A stretch of 64,000 nt of DNA, from NCBI RefSeq assembly GCF_030403435.1, contig NZ_JAUEPH010000007.1, forward strand, positions 1 to 64,000, written 5' to 3'. Position 1 is the stretch's first letter; each line of letters opens with the position of its first letter. The DNA comes from Algoriphagus sediminis (lineage in GTDB: Bacteria; Bacteroidota; Bacteroidia; Cytophagales; Cyclobacteriaceae). Position numbers and translations under genes: made by a program. The notes under the pieces were generated by a model. It had not been told where the DNA came from and searched no databases. It worked only from the letters and a program-made list of their open reading frames with translations. Below are positions 37,457-46,822 of this stretch, piece by piece.

Positions 37457-37804
37457 TTCAAATTTTCGTTAAGACAGGTCTTTCGCTCTAGGTATAGATT
37501 ATAATGTAAACTAGATTCGTTAATATTCTAATGATAGTTCTCGGCTTCTAATTTCGTTTTCACAGAGGTATGCTAAAAATACGTTACGTTGGAATATTCA
37601 CCAAATCGAATCCTATTCCTATAGTTGAATTAAATATTTTTTAAGGACGAAAAATCATGTACCCAATCATAAGGGCCCTCGTTTGGTAGATTCATTTCTG
37701 GTTATCTTTGAACCTTCAATTCTTCGCCTTAATCGAAGTTGGAGATTATTTTCTAAAATGGTAATTCCTGGATAAAACCACTACCTACATTTCAACTTGG
37801 AAAG
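37457..37804. other. AT-rich non-coding stretch at the island's right side
   Basis: 348 bp between the methyltransferase start and the ettA remnant. It has no coding frame I can support. A TATCTTTG box occurs on the plus strand near 37696-37703 but no gene follows it closely; it may be left over from the ancestral arrangement. Confidence 0.5.
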
Positions 37805-37917
37805 GGCTATTCTCAGGTCCATTGGTTTGAGGGGAATTTCTCAGACAATGAGGAAAATAAGAAAAAAAGACTCGGAGACGTGGCACCGAAAAGAATTCGG
37901 TCTAAGAGTCTGAAGTA
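37805..37917 (+). pseudogene. remnant of the 3' end of ettA
   Basis: The frame reads GYSQVHWFEGNFSDNEENKK, then KRLGDVAPKRIRSKSLK, closely matching the last 35 residues of the intact EttA. At DNA level 85 of 106 aligned bases agree (37810-37915 against 32019-32124), and most differences are third-codon-position changes. The stop codon is lost (TAT). A strong terminator follows at once. This is probably the original or a donor-derived gene end, displaced by the 5.7-kb insertion. Confidence 0.85.
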
Positions 37918-37924
37918 TGAAAGG

Positions 37925-37970
37925 AAAATAAAACCCCTTCAAGAAAATTATCTTGAAGGGGTTTTATTTT
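37925..37970 (+). terminator. strong terminator behind the ettA remnant
   Basis: A perfect 20-bp inverted repeat (AAAATAAAACCCCTTCAAGA and complement) around AAATTA. It has T-rich ends on both strands, so it can also stop the convergent phosphoesterase gene. Confidence 0.9.
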
Positions 37971-37985
37971 AATGAGCGAGATATT

Positions 37986-39218
37986 TCAACTGACCTTCTT
38001 CTTCAATTTCAGCACCGTTATTTCAGGCCAAATTCCCACTCGACCAGGAAAGGCCAGGAATCCAAATCCGCGATTGACGTGGAGGTAGCGCCCAAATTCT
38101 TCATAGAGTCCCGCCCATTTGGGATAGCGCAAAGAGACTGGACTCCATTTTAGAAAGCCTGGAATTTCAATTCCAAACTGCATTCCATGGGTATGACCAC
38201 TTAGTGTTAAGTGAATGAATTTGGAGAATGATTTTACCTGCTCATCAAAGTGAGAAGGATCGTGGCTCATGAGGATTTTAAAGCTATTATCGCTAAGGTT
38301 TTCTGCGGCTTTTTCGAGGTCACCATGCTGCACGAAGCCTTTCCCCCAATTCTCTACACCGATCAGATCAATACTCGCATTGGCTTTTTGAAGCTGGACG
38401 TTTTCATTCCTCAAAAGCTTGAAACCCAATTCTTCCTGAATCTCGTAAAGGCGTTCCATATTTGCCACTTTGGCTTCCGGGCTAGGCCAGGACATGTAGT
38501 CCCCATAATCATGATTACCAAGGATGGAGTATTTACCCATTGGAGCTTCAAGTTTCTGGAATGATTCAATCCAAGGCTCCATTTCCTTAGAAGTATTATT
38601 CACTAAATCCCCTGTAAATAGAATCACATCCGAACCTTGCTCATTAATCAGGTCAATTCCATATTCGATCTTTTTCTTGTTGTCGAAACTTCCGGAATGA
38701 ATATCTGAAATTTGAGTGATAGAAAACCCATCAAATTCTTCCGGCAAATCATCAAACTCAAGGGTGTGACTAATTACTCGATATCGATATTTTCCAATTA
38801 GGACCCCATGAAGAATCCCAACGAAAGGAACCGCGGAAACTGCCAGGGCCAATTGGCTAATGAACTTCCTACGATCAGGAAGAAAATCTCCATTCCTTGT
38901 ACCTGTGGCAGATGTGAATAAACCCCTAAAAAAACGAATGACATCCTCTCCAAATAACAATAATAAGATGATCAGCTTTGGCACCAATGAAAGAATGAGC
39001 AAAGAAGCCATGGTTGAAAAACCTGAGCTGGACGTCCCTCGATTAAAGGTCAAAAATGCATAGGCGATGAAAACATAGACTGAGATCGAAAAGAGCCAGA
39101 AAGCCAGCTTTGCCCAGATGTTGTTTGGGAAGGATGTTTTTATAGCTTGATATGAGTAGAGATCAATTATGAAAAGAAATCCCAGAAAAAGCAGGATACG
39201 GATAATGACAGAGATCAT
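37986..39218 (-). CDS. membrane-anchored metallophosphoesterase, YkuE/PaeA-like
   Basis: 410 aa. Four membrane helices lie in the first 150 residues, followed by a calcineurin-like domain: ITQISDIHSG (DxH), VILFTGDLVNN (GDxx), YSILGNHDYGDY (GNHD), LMSHDPSHFD and LTLSGHTHGMQFG (GHTH). All five metal-binding blocks are intact, so the enzyme is likely active. Family members hydrolyse phosphoesters, including lipid-linked ones (for example UDP-diacylglucosamine or undecaprenyl substrates). The exact substrate is unknown. Confidence 0.88.
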   Translation of the reverse strand: MISVIIRILLFLGFLFIIDLYSYQAIKTSFPNNIWAKLAFWLFSISVYVFIAYAFLTFNRGTSSSGFSTMASLLILSLVPKLIILLLLFGEDVIRFFRGLFTSATGTRNGDFLPDRRKFISQLALAVSAVPFVGILHGVLIGKYRYRVISHTLEFDDLPEEFDGFSITQISDIHSGSFDNKKKIEYGIDLINEQGSDVILFTGDLVNNTSKEMEPWIESFQKLEAPMGKYSILGNHDYGDYMSWPSPEAKVANMERLYEIQEELGFKLLRNENVQLQKANASIDLIGVENWGKGFVQHGDLEKAAENLSDNSFKILMSHDPSHFDEQVKSFSKFIHLTLSGHTHGMQFGIEIPGFLKWSPVSLRYPKWAGLYEEFGRYLHVNRGFGFLAFPGRVGIWPEITVLKLKKKVS

Positions 39219-39428
39219 TCAGTGGTTCAGTCGAAGTGGTAATTAAAATCTATGGTTCAATTAGCTACGCCCTCATCATCAATGGGTTGAGATGAATTGC
39301 GCAAATGAAAAAGCATTTTAGGAATACAAAGGTTTCATTTGGGGGGATAAAATTTTCTATTGTAAGCTTTTTTAACCCTATACCTCCGATTTCGGAGAGT
39401 ATTTTGTTTCTTTATTTTTTCGCAGACC

Positions 39429-40745
39429 ATGAGACAGAAATTATTACGACCGGGTGCCGAAGAGCTCTCTTATGAAATCAGAGCTATTGTAAAGAAGGCG
39501 AAGCAGATTGAAGCCATTGGTTTTCCGATGACCTGGGAAAATATCGGCGATCCCATCCAGAAACATAATCGAATTCCCAGCTGGATGAAGGAGATTATCT
39601 CGGACTTGCTCAAGGAGGACGAGACTTATGGCTACGCTGACTCAAAGGGTGTTTTGGAAACCCGGGAATTCCTAGCAGAATTAAATAACAGTCATGGGGG
39701 GGTACAGATCAGCGCGGAAGATGTACTCTTCTTTAATGGGTTAGGAGATGCTATCGCAAAGCTTTATCAATTTCTTACCCCAACTGCTAGGATTATTGGT
39801 CCATCGCCAGCTTATTCCACACACAGTTCTGCGGAAGCCGCTCATGCCAACACAGCTCCAATTACTTACAAACTCGATCCGGATAATCAATGGTATCCCG
39901 ACTTAGAGGATTTGTATATGAAGGTGAGGTATAATCCTTCCGTTGTTGGAATTCTGATTATCAATCCCGATAATCCGACAGGGATGGTTTATCCCAGAGA
40001 AGTTTTGGAAAACTTCGTCAAAATCGCTGAGGAGTTCGACCTTTTTTTAGTTATCGATGAGATTTACCAAAACATCACCTACAACGGTGCCAAAGCCATT
40101 CCTCTTTCCACTCTGGTAAAGGAAACCCCCGCGATTTCCTTAAAGGGTGTTTCCAAAGAATTTCCATGGCCTGGGGCCAGATGTGGTTGGATGGAGTTTT
40201 ATAATCGAAACTCATCAGAAGAATTCTCAAAACTTTGCCAGACTCTGGAAAATGCCAAAATGATTGAAGTCTGTTCGACCATTCTTCCTCAGCTAGCAAT
40301 TCCGAAGATTATGAGCCATCCATTATATGCTGAGTATAGACAGGAAGCCAATAATCAAATTGGTAATAGAAGTCGCTGGATGGAAGAAATTCTGGGGGAA
40401 ATCAAAGGAATCAGATTTAATCCTACCCGTGGGGCTTTTTATAACACCGTGGTTTTTGAGGACGGAGTACTGAATGAAAACCAATCCTTGCCTTTGGAAA
40501 GTCCTGAACTTGAAGATTTGGTCAAAGAATGGGTCGGGTATAAGGATATGAAACTGGATAAGCGATTTGTTTATTTCCTGCTTGCGTCCGAGCGAATCTG
40601 CGTGGTCCCCATTTCCTCCTTTTGTTCCGAACTACTCGGATTTCGGGTGACCTTGTTAGAAGAAAATGAGGAAGTTTTTAAGGATACCTTTAGAAGGCTA
40701 GGTAGGGCGATTGAGGTTTATTTACGTTCAAGCTTGAAAAAGTAG
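39429..40745 (+). CDS. PLP-dependent aminotransferase, class I/II
   Basis: 438 aa. The fold-type I pattern is clear: ETYGYADSKGVLETREFLAE, INPDNPTGMVYP, LVIDEIYQNITY and the PLP lysine in SLKGVSKEFPWPGARCGWMEF, with a conserved Arg in the C-terminal domain. It is longer than AspC (about 400 aa) and resembles Bacteroidota aminotransferases that act on aspartate, alanine or aromatic amino acids. Substrate cannot be assigned. It stands alone. Confidence 0.88.
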   Translation: MRQKLLRPGAEELSYEIRAIVKKAKQIEAIGFPMTWENIGDPIQKHNRIPSWMKEIISDLLKEDETYGYADSKGVLETREFLAELNNSHGGVQISAEDVLFFNGLGDAIAKLYQFLTPTARIIGPSPAYSTHSSAEAAHANTAPITYKLDPDNQWYPDLEDLYMKVRYNPSVVGILIINPDNPTGMVYPREVLENFVKIAEEFDLFLVIDEIYQNITYNGAKAIPLSTLVKETPAISLKGVSKEFPWPGARCGWMEFYNRNSSEEFSKLCQTLENAKMIEVCSTILPQLAIPKIMSHPLYAEYRQEANNQIGNRSRWMEEILGEIKGIRFNPTRGAFYNTVVFEDGVLNENQSLPLESPELEDLVKEWVGYKDMKLDKRFVYFLLASERICVVPISSFCSELLGFRVTLLEENEEVFKDTFRRLGRAIEVYLRSSLKK

Positions 40746-40781
40746 GCAGTTTCAGTTCTCAGTTGGCAGAGGTATAAAATT

Positions 40782-41153
40782 TCACTTTCTATTCGATCCG
40801 AATTTTTCAGGATTATCTATCATGTATCCAAGAAGTTTACCCACCTCGTTAGCAGTTTAATTCAGTATATGATACTCAGTATCGCTTAGGTAACCACAAT
40901 CTTTTGAAAATTGAAGCCAAATTTGTGTTTCGGTATTTTCGGCACCTGAATCACTAAGTTTAGAAATGAAATGCGCAGGATACCTTCTTTTTCTGTAAGC
41001 TTCACCTATGTTGCTGCAAACTGATCTGCTCGACCTTTTAATTTGATCAATAAGTGAATACTTTTCTTCTGCGGGAAAACTCTTACTCACTTCAAAAATC
41101 TTCATGGCAAGGTAATAGGCTTTCTTGTACGAAATTAGATCTCGGTAATCCAT
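40782..41153 (-). pseudogene. four-helix-bundle protein (S23/IVP family), interrupted by an in-frame stop
   Basis: The frame from ATG 41153 reads 98 aa (DLISYKKAYYLAMKIFEVSK, then IKRSSRSVCSNIGEAYRKRR) and stops at TAA 40857-40859. Without a shift it continues TANEVGKLLGYMIDNPEKFG to a TGA at 40782-40784. That continuation is the normal C-terminus of the family, and the total of about 123 codons is the usual length. One nonsense change therefore removed the last helix. The family (first seen as intervening-sequence protein in 23S rRNA genes) has no settled role. The truncated form might still fold. Confidence 0.75.
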
Positions 41154-41235
41154 TTTAAATTTTTTCGAATGTTTTCATTTAGTTAAATGTTGCTTACTGA
41201 GACTGTCCTCTACAATCTGATATAGATCGGCTTTT

Positions 41236-42156
41236 TCATCTTTCTAAACCACCGTGTTTTCTCACCTGCAAATCTGGATCCACTACCAAGTCCTCCTCTT
41301 CAATATTTGAACCCTCAAATGAGCTTAAATCCGGTTGTCCGGCATTGATCCAGGCAGTATACCAGAAGTCTGCAATCATTTTGATAGACTTTTTCATTTG
41401 TCTTTCTATTTGGCCATCCAGGGCCTTTTCGTAAGCTTGGGAAAAGGCTTTGGAATAAACCCGAACCGTAAGTCCATTTCGCTCTTCAAAGCTAAATTTT
41501 TCATCCTCAGCAAACTCACCTGTAAGTCTTCGCTCTATGCTCAGAACCGAGTCTACCTGATCATGTGCTTGCCATACGGCCTCCCAAATCGCTAATTGAG
41601 GCTTCTCTACGTATTCGGCCTTACTAACCCAAAGGGCATAGTTTTGTGAATTCAGTTCTGGTATTCGGCTTTCCCAAAACCCATGAATTCCCTCCTGACC
41701 AGTGAGTTGCCCGTTATAGTTTTTGGTCGTGTGCAAGGGTACATTTAGATCTGCCAAATAATGGCCTAAGTCGGCTGATAGTCTCAGGATTGCATTGGTA
41801 TTCTTTTTTTCAAAAGCTTTGGTGAGGCTTAGAAAAGTTTGGTACGCCGCCCAAGGACCTATTCCCTGAGCTCGGAGAGAATCTTCAGAATATAGTTCTA
41901 AGGCTTGATTCCAATAGAGAGGCAGAGAATACCTGATACTATCTGGGTAATGATCCAAATCGATGTAATGCTTCTCTGCTTCACCTTTAACTGCATAGCG
42001 TCTTCGGTCTGGATTTACAGCCTTGGTTTTAATAAAATCCTGATTGATTTTGTAGAGAACCATCATCTCCGGTGGGAGAGAATATGTTGCCACTTGATTG
42101 ATCAGGGAGTGGGCATAAAAGCCCCAAAAAATGAAAGTGAACAAAAAAGCATTCAT
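41236..42156 (-). CDS. S1/P1 nuclease or zinc-dependent phospholipase C-like protein
   Basis: 306 aa from ATG 42156. A signal peptide (MNAFLFTFIFWGFYAHS) is followed by the family pattern: an early His after W-G, YAVKGEAEKHYIDLDHY, LRLSADLGHYLADLNVPLHTT (H-x3-D type zinc site) and GIHGFWESRIPEL (H-x3-E). These match the trinuclear zinc site of the S1/P1 and PLC fold. It is likely an exported hydrolase acting on nucleic acid or phospholipid, but the substrate cannot be chosen. The C-terminus is acidic and helical. Confidence 0.8.
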   Translation of the reverse strand: MNAFLFTFIFWGFYAHSLINQVATYSLPPEMMVLYKINQDFIKTKAVNPDRRRYAVKGEAEKHYIDLDHYPDSIRYSLPLYWNQALELYSEDSLRAQGIGPWAAYQTFLSLTKAFEKKNTNAILRLSADLGHYLADLNVPLHTTKNYNGQLTGQEGIHGFWESRIPELNSQNYALWVSKAEYVEKPQLAIWEAVWQAHDQVDSVLSIERRLTGEFAEDEKFSFEERNGLTVRVYSKAFSQAYEKALDGQIERQMKKSIKMIADFWYTAWINAGQPDLSSFEGSNIEEEDLVVDPDLQVRKHGGLER

Positions 42157-42281
42157 CCTAAATAGCAAAAAATGAACTATAATTTACGGGTTCTGCTTTA
42201 AATTTCCAGCTTTTTGAACTCCTTACTTTAAATTGATAGTGTTAATTGTCCGTTGATTTTCAGAGGAATGTTTGAATTTAC

Positions 42282-42313
42282 TTTGGCAGTATTAATTATT
42301 TACAATAACTTTG
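42282..42313 (+). promoter_or_regulatory. promoter of rpsT
   Basis: TTTG (42282-42285), 20-bp spacer, TAACTTTG (42306-42313): an exact Bacteroidota consensus promoter. The leader to rpsT is about 44 nt. Confidence 0.85.
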
Positions 42314-42362
42314 CACTCCCAATCAGTATAGGGTAAGAAAAGTAATTCAATAAAAACTAGAT

Positions 42363-42617
42363 ATGGCAAATCACAAATCAGCTCTAAAGAGAATTCGTGC
42401 AAACGAAGCCAAGCGTTTGAGAAATAGATATCAAGCGAAAACTACTCGGACGTTCATCAAGAGACTTAGAGCTTGCACCGACAAGATCGAGGCTCAGGAG
42501 CTTTACAACAAGGTTTCTTCTATGTTGGATAAGCTGGCGAAGAAGAATGTGATCCACAAAAACAACGCGAACAACAAGAAGTCAAGATTGGCTAAACTTG
42601 TAAACTCGCTTGGATAA
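42363..42617 (+). CDS. rpsT: 30S ribosomal protein S20
   Basis: 84 aa, basic and helical. MANHKSALKRIRANEAKRLRN opens the protein and the C-terminus IHKNNANNKKSRLAKLVNSL is the usual S20 end. It binds 16S rRNA helix 44 and the 5' domain early in 30S assembly. It is monocistronic: a consensus promoter precedes it and a strong terminator follows. Confidence 0.97.
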   Translation: MANHKSALKRIRANEAKRLRNRYQAKTTRTFIKRLRACTDKIEAQELYNKVSSMLDKLAKKNVIHKNNANNKKSRLAKLVNSLG

Positions 42618-42638
42618 GCTGCCTTGCAATGAAATTAG

Positions 42639-42663
42639 AAGCCCCGAAATCGGGGCTTTTTTT
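42639..42663 (+). terminator. terminator of rpsT
   Basis: AAGCCCCG-AAAT-CGGGGCTT hairpin followed by a T tract, 22 bp after the rpsT stop. Confidence 0.92.
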
Positions 42664-42710
42664 ATGCTCAATATTTCTGTATTTTTAGTTACATCATTTT
42701 TTCATTTCAT

Positions 42711-43406
42711 ATGCAGAATTTTTCATCAATTAAGATTTCTAAATTGGCGGAGGAGGATCGGCCAAGGGAAAAACTTTTACTAAAAGGTAAAACCAGCCTT
42801 AGCGATGCCGAATTAATCGCAATTTTAATTGGATCAGGTACTCCCGAAATGAGTGCTGTGGATTTGAGTCGTATAATTTTACAATCTATAGATCATGACC
42901 TTAGCAAGCTCTCTCGATTGAGTATTCAGGATTTGAAAAAATTTAAAGGAATAGGCGAGGCTAAAGCTATTTCGATTGTTGCGGCTTTAGAATTGGGAAG
43001 AAGGCGCAAAGATTCCGAACCTGTCAAAAAACCCAGGATCACCTGTTCAAAAGATATTTATGATTTAATGAAAAGTGAGCTTTATGATGAGCCTGTGGAA
43101 CATTTCTATCTTGTACTTTTGAGCCGATCAAACCAGGTGATCAAAAAAGTTCATATTTCAAGAGGGGGTACGGCGGGCACGGTAGTTGACTCAAAGCTTA
43201 TCTTTAAATCGGCCCTGGAGTATTTGGCCCAATCCTTAATTCTCGTGCATAATCACCCGAGCGGAAACCTCAAACCTTCGCATCAGGATATAAAACTTAC
43301 CGAAAGACTTATCAAAGCAGGTAAGGAATTGGATTTGCCCATCCTTGATCATGTTATATTTGCTGATGATGGCTATTTTAGCTTCGCAGACGAAGGACTG
43401 ATTTAA
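42711..43406 (+). CDS. radC: RadC family JAB-domain protein
   Basis: 231 aa. An N-terminal helix-hairpin-helix region (LKKFKGIGEAKAISIVAALELG, about 75-96) precedes the JAMM domain: HVSRGGTAGTVVDSK-like HISRGGTAGTV, then LVHNHPSGNLKPSHQDIKLT with the HxHP...S..D zinc site. The family was once thought to act in DNA repair; its role is unproven and a deubiquitinase-like fold is established. Length is normal. It precedes a DUF1684 gene by 3 bp. Confidence 0.9.
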   Translation: MQNFSSIKISKLAEEDRPREKLLLKGKTSLSDAELIAILIGSGTPEMSAVDLSRIILQSIDHDLSKLSRLSIQDLKKFKGIGEAKAISIVAALELGRRRKDSEPVKKPRITCSKDIYDLMKSELYDEPVEHFYLVLLSRSNQVIKKVHISRGGTAGTVVDSKLIFKSALEYLAQSLILVHNHPSGNLKPSHQDIKLTERLIKAGKELDLPILDHVIFADDGYFSFADEGLI

Positions 43407-43409
43407 TAC

Positions 43410-44027
43410 ATGAAACCAAAAACCATTTTACTGCTCGCCGTCCTGATAGTGATCGTGGCGGCAGTAACCTATACCCTTACCGCAACTGAAGACCCGGAGG
43501 ACTACATTGAGAGCATTGAAGATGAGCGGGAGAGGCAATTTAAATTCATTCGATTTAATGTGGATTCGCCGCTCACCGAAGAGCAAAAGAATAATTTCAC
43601 AGAGCTAAAATTTTATCCTATTGATCCCAAATACAAGGTGATCGCCAGGATGGTGCCGATTGAGAACAAAAAGGTGCGGAATGTCCCCATGACGGATGGG
43701 ACTACAGAGCGATACATTGAACACTCGTATGCGGAATTCACCATTGATAATATTCCTTTGCGTTTACTTTTACTTCAAGACGTGAACGAATCCGATAAGC
43801 GAAATTTCTTTGTGGCCTTTGCAGATGATACAAGTACTGAGGAGACCTACGGTGGCGGCCGTTACATTAATGCTAGACAAACGGGTAAGAACAGTATCAC
43901 TATTGATTTTAACCTGGCATACAATCCATACTGCGCTTACAATACAGATTATGCTTGTCCGATCCCACCTCGGGAAAATTTACTGAATATCCCCATTTAT
44001 GCCGGCGAGAAAAATTATGAGGAATAA
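43410..44027 (+). CDS. DUF1684 domain protein
   Basis: 205 aa. A single N-terminal membrane helix or signal anchor (ILLLAVLIVIVAAVTYTL) leads into DUF1684, recognised by TYGGGRYINA and DFNLAYNPYCAYN near the C-terminus, with CPIPPRENLLNIPIYAGEK after it. Family function is unknown; the protein probably faces the periplasm. It starts 3 bp after radC and is co-transcribed with it. Confidence 0.85.
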   Translation: MKPKTILLLAVLIVIVAAVTYTLTATEDPEDYIESIEDERERQFKFIRFNVDSPLTEEQKNNFTELKFYPIDPKYKVIARMVPIENKKVRNVPMTDGTTERYIEHSYAEFTIDNIPLRLLLLQDVNESDKRNFFVAFADDTSTEETYGGGRYINARQTGKNSITIDFNLAYNPYCAYNTDYACPIPPRENLLNIPIYAGEKNYEE

Positions 44028-44120
44028 GGCCAAAGAAGGTCAATTCCTTTAAATTTGTCCCTTATTTCTATTTGGCCTCGGCCAAAGCTGACCTGCCTTT
44101 ACAGGCAAAAGAAATTCAAT

Positions 44121-46535
44121 ATGAAGATTTCAATCAATCGATTAAAAAAATATATCCCTCTAGATCAGGATTCTGAAAAGATCAGTGATATGCTTACTCA
44201 GTCTGGTCTTGAAGTGGAGGGGTTAGACAAATTCGAATCTATAAAAGGAGGGCTTGAAGGGGTTTTAATCGGCGAGGTCCTGACTTGTGAAAAGCATCCT
44301 GATGCTGATAAGTTAAGCCTTACGACTGTCGATATCGGAGAAGAGAGCCCAGTTCAAATTGTTTGTGGCGCACCGAATGTTGCCAAAGGCCAAAAAGTTT
44401 TGGTGGCTACGGTCGGATGTATGCTTTATCCAAAGGACTCTGAGGGTTTCAAAATCAAAAAGGCTAAAATTCGAGGACAGGAATCCTTTGGAATGATCTG
44501 CGCAGAAGATGAACTCGGTCTGGGCAGCAGTCATGATGGGATCATGATTTTGGATACCGACTTAGCTAATGGGACTCCAGCATCTGACTTAATTGATGTT
44601 GGGATGGATGAAATCCTGGAAATTGGATTAACCCCTAACCGTGCAGATGCAGCTTCACATCTAGGAGTAGCCCGTGACTTAAAAGCCCTTCTCGGAAAAG
44701 ACTTGGAGATTGATCCGGCGCCTGATTTAGAGATTGAAGCAAAAGGTCCAGCAATTTCGGTTGAGGTTGAGGACTCAAAAGATTGTCCCAGATATGCAGG
44801 AGTGGTAGTGACAGATTTAAAGGTTGCACCTTCTCCATCTTGGCTACAAAACTTCCTTCGAAGTCTGGATTTGGAGCCAATTAATAATGTGGTAGATATC
44901 ACTAATTTCATTCTTCACGATTTGGGGCAGCCGCTGCACGCTTTCGATGCAGAAAAGATTTCTGACGGAAAGATTAAAGTTGGGAGGATGCCAAAGGACA
45001 CAAAATTTGTGACTCTGGATGAGAAAGAAAGAAAGCTTTCTGGTGAAGAACTGATGATTCAGGATTCAAAAGGCGGGCTTTGTATTGCTGGGATTTTCGG
45101 AGGTTTGAATTCGGGAGTTTCAGACTCCACAAAAACTATTTTCCTGGAGTCGGCATATTTCTCTCCAGATATAACGAGAAAAGGAGCTCAATTCCATGGC
45201 CTGAAAACAGATGCCTCGTTCAGGTTCGAAAGAGGAACTGATCCAAATATGCCGGTCTATGCTTTAAAAATGGCTGTAAAGCTTTTGAAAGAAATAGCTG
45301 GAGGAAAGGTCTCAAGTGAGATCATTGACATTTATCCAGATCCGGTTAAAGACTTCGTCATAGAAGTGGACTATGGTAGAATCAATCGACTTATTGGTAA
45401 AACTATCACACCTCAGGAGGTGAAGACTATACTAGAAGGATTGGAGATCGAAGTTAAAGATGAAACTGAATCAGGATTCACAGCCGTAGTTAAGCCTTAT
45501 CGGGTGGATGTAACCCGAGAAGCTGATATTATTGAAGAGATTCTAAGAATTCATGGATTTAGCCAGGTTGAGCTTTCAGAGCATCTGAGCACTGATTATT
45601 TGGCGGAGCATCCGGTGAAAGATTTGGACCAACTTCAGTTCAAACTCAGTGAATTTCTGGCAAGCCGTGGGTTTTCGGAGATAATTACCAACAGCCTGAC
45701 CAGCTCCAACTATTCCGAGAAATCAGACTTTCTGGACCCTCAGCTCAACGTAGAAATTTATAACAGACTTAGCGAAGACCTAGATGTGATGAGGCAAACG
45801 CTTCTGTTCACAGGTTTGGAAGTTTTGGCTCATAATATCAACAGGAAACAGACGAACTTGAGGTTCTTCGAATTTGGCACTACCTATAAAAAAAGCGAGA
45901 AGGGCTATTCTGAAACCTCCAGATTATCTATTTTCCTATCCGGAAATAAGTCTGAAGAAAGCTGGCTTGGGGAGTCAAAACCGTTCGCATTCACTGATAT
46001 TTACGCCACAGTGAATGATGCCCTTGGCAAGCTAGGAATCACTCCGTCTACGGTGGATGTGATAGAGTCTTCTCCGTTTGATTATGGCTTAATTTTGAAA
46101 CTTGGTGAAAAGGAACTTGGAAGATTTGGCTTGCTTGACAGCCAAAGTTTAAAGCAGACAGGTGTTCGGCAGGATGTATGGTTTGCAGAGTTAGATTGGC
46201 AATTGATCGGTAATAAATCCAAGGGTCTGAAAAAATACGAGGCCATATCGAAATTCCCGGAAGTTCGCAGGGACTTATCTCTGGTTATTGATAAATCCGT
46301 TTCATATCAGGAAGTGGAAGCCATTGCTAAGAAATCTGGTGGGCGACTATTGAAGAGGATCAATGTATTTGATGTTTATCAAGGCGAAAAAATTGCTGAG
46401 GATAAAAAGGCATATGCTTTAAGTTTCTATCTGCAGGATCAGGAAAATACTTTGACTGATAAGGTAATTGATAAAACTATGAGTAAATTAATATCAGTAT
46501 TCGAGAAAGAAACAGGAGCTCTTATCCGAACCTGA
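44121..46535 (+). CDS. pheT: phenylalanine--tRNA ligase beta subunit
   Basis: 804 aa from ATG 44121 (an upstream in-frame start at 44055 would add 22 unlike residues). Domains run in the usual order: tRNA-binding OB domain (about 40-150, HPDADKLSLTTVDIG), B3/B4 editing domain (VVDITNFILHDLGQPLHAFDA), B5, catalytic-like core and the C-terminal anticodon-binding FDX-ACB domain (FPEVRRDLSLVIDKSV). It forms the alpha2beta2 enzyme with PheS, which is not in this window. It heads a tight run with two cell-division genes. Confidence 0.96.
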   Translation: MKISINRLKKYIPLDQDSEKISDMLTQSGLEVEGLDKFESIKGGLEGVLIGEVLTCEKHPDADKLSLTTVDIGEESPVQIVCGAPNVAKGQKVLVATVGCMLYPKDSEGFKIKKAKIRGQESFGMICAEDELGLGSSHDGIMILDTDLANGTPASDLIDVGMDEILEIGLTPNRADAASHLGVARDLKALLGKDLEIDPAPDLEIEAKGPAISVEVEDSKDCPRYAGVVVTDLKVAPSPSWLQNFLRSLDLEPINNVVDITNFILHDLGQPLHAFDAEKISDGKIKVGRMPKDTKFVTLDEKERKLSGEELMIQDSKGGLCIAGIFGGLNSGVSDSTKTIFLESAYFSPDITRKGAQFHGLKTDASFRFERGTDPNMPVYALKMAVKLLKEIAGGKVSSEIIDIYPDPVKDFVIEVDYGRINRLIGKTITPQEVKTILEGLEIEVKDETESGFTAVVKPYRVDVTREADIIEEILRIHGFSQVELSEHLSTDYLAEHPVKDLDQLQFKLSEFLASRGFSEIITNSLTSSNYSEKSDFLDPQLNVEIYNRLSEDLDVMRQTLLFTGLEVLAHNINRKQTNLRFFEFGTTYKKSEKGYSETSRLSIFLSGNKSEESWLGESKPFAFTDIYATVNDALGKLGITPSTVDVIESSPFDYGLILKLGEKELGRFGLLDSQSLKQTGVRQDVWFAELDWQLIGNKSKGLKKYEAISKFPEVRRDLSLVIDKSVSYQEVEAIAKKSGGRLLKRINVFDVYQGEKIAEDKKAYALSFYLQDQENTLTDKVIDKTMSKLISVFEKETGALIRT

Positions 46536-46536
46536 T

Positions 46537-46821
46537 ATGATACACGACGAACTGCAAAAGCTTGAAAAGTTAGCCACCAAGATTAAAGGAAGGATGGCTG
46601 AATTAAAATCCGAAAATGAGGAGCTGAAAAAGTTAAATTCCGATTTAGAGGGGCAATTGCAAGCGAAAGAGCAGGAAATCGAACACTTTAAAAATAAGAT
46701 TAAAATTAGTAACATTGTGGATAACCGTAGGATGAACTCTGATGATTCCACGGAAATGAAAGACTTAATCGATAATTATATAAAAGAGATTGATCATTTG
46801 ATCACTCATTTGTCAGAATAA
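46537..46821 (+). CDS. coiled-coil protein, ZapB-like candidate
   Basis: 94 aa, almost one continuous coiled coil from about residue 3 to 60 (LEKLATKIKGRMAELKSENE, then LKKLNSDLEGQLQAKEQEIE), with a helical tail. It starts 1 bp after pheT and ends 1 bp before zapA. Small coiled-coil partners of ZapA (ZapB in E. coli) have this size and form, so an FtsZ-ring accessory role is plausible. Sequence alone does not prove orthology. Confidence 0.65.
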   Translation: MIHDELQKLEKLATKIKGRMAELKSENEELKKLNSDLEGQLQAKEQEIEHFKNKIKISNIVDNRRMNSDDSTEMKDLIDNYIKEIDHLITHLSE

Positions 46822-46822
46822 A

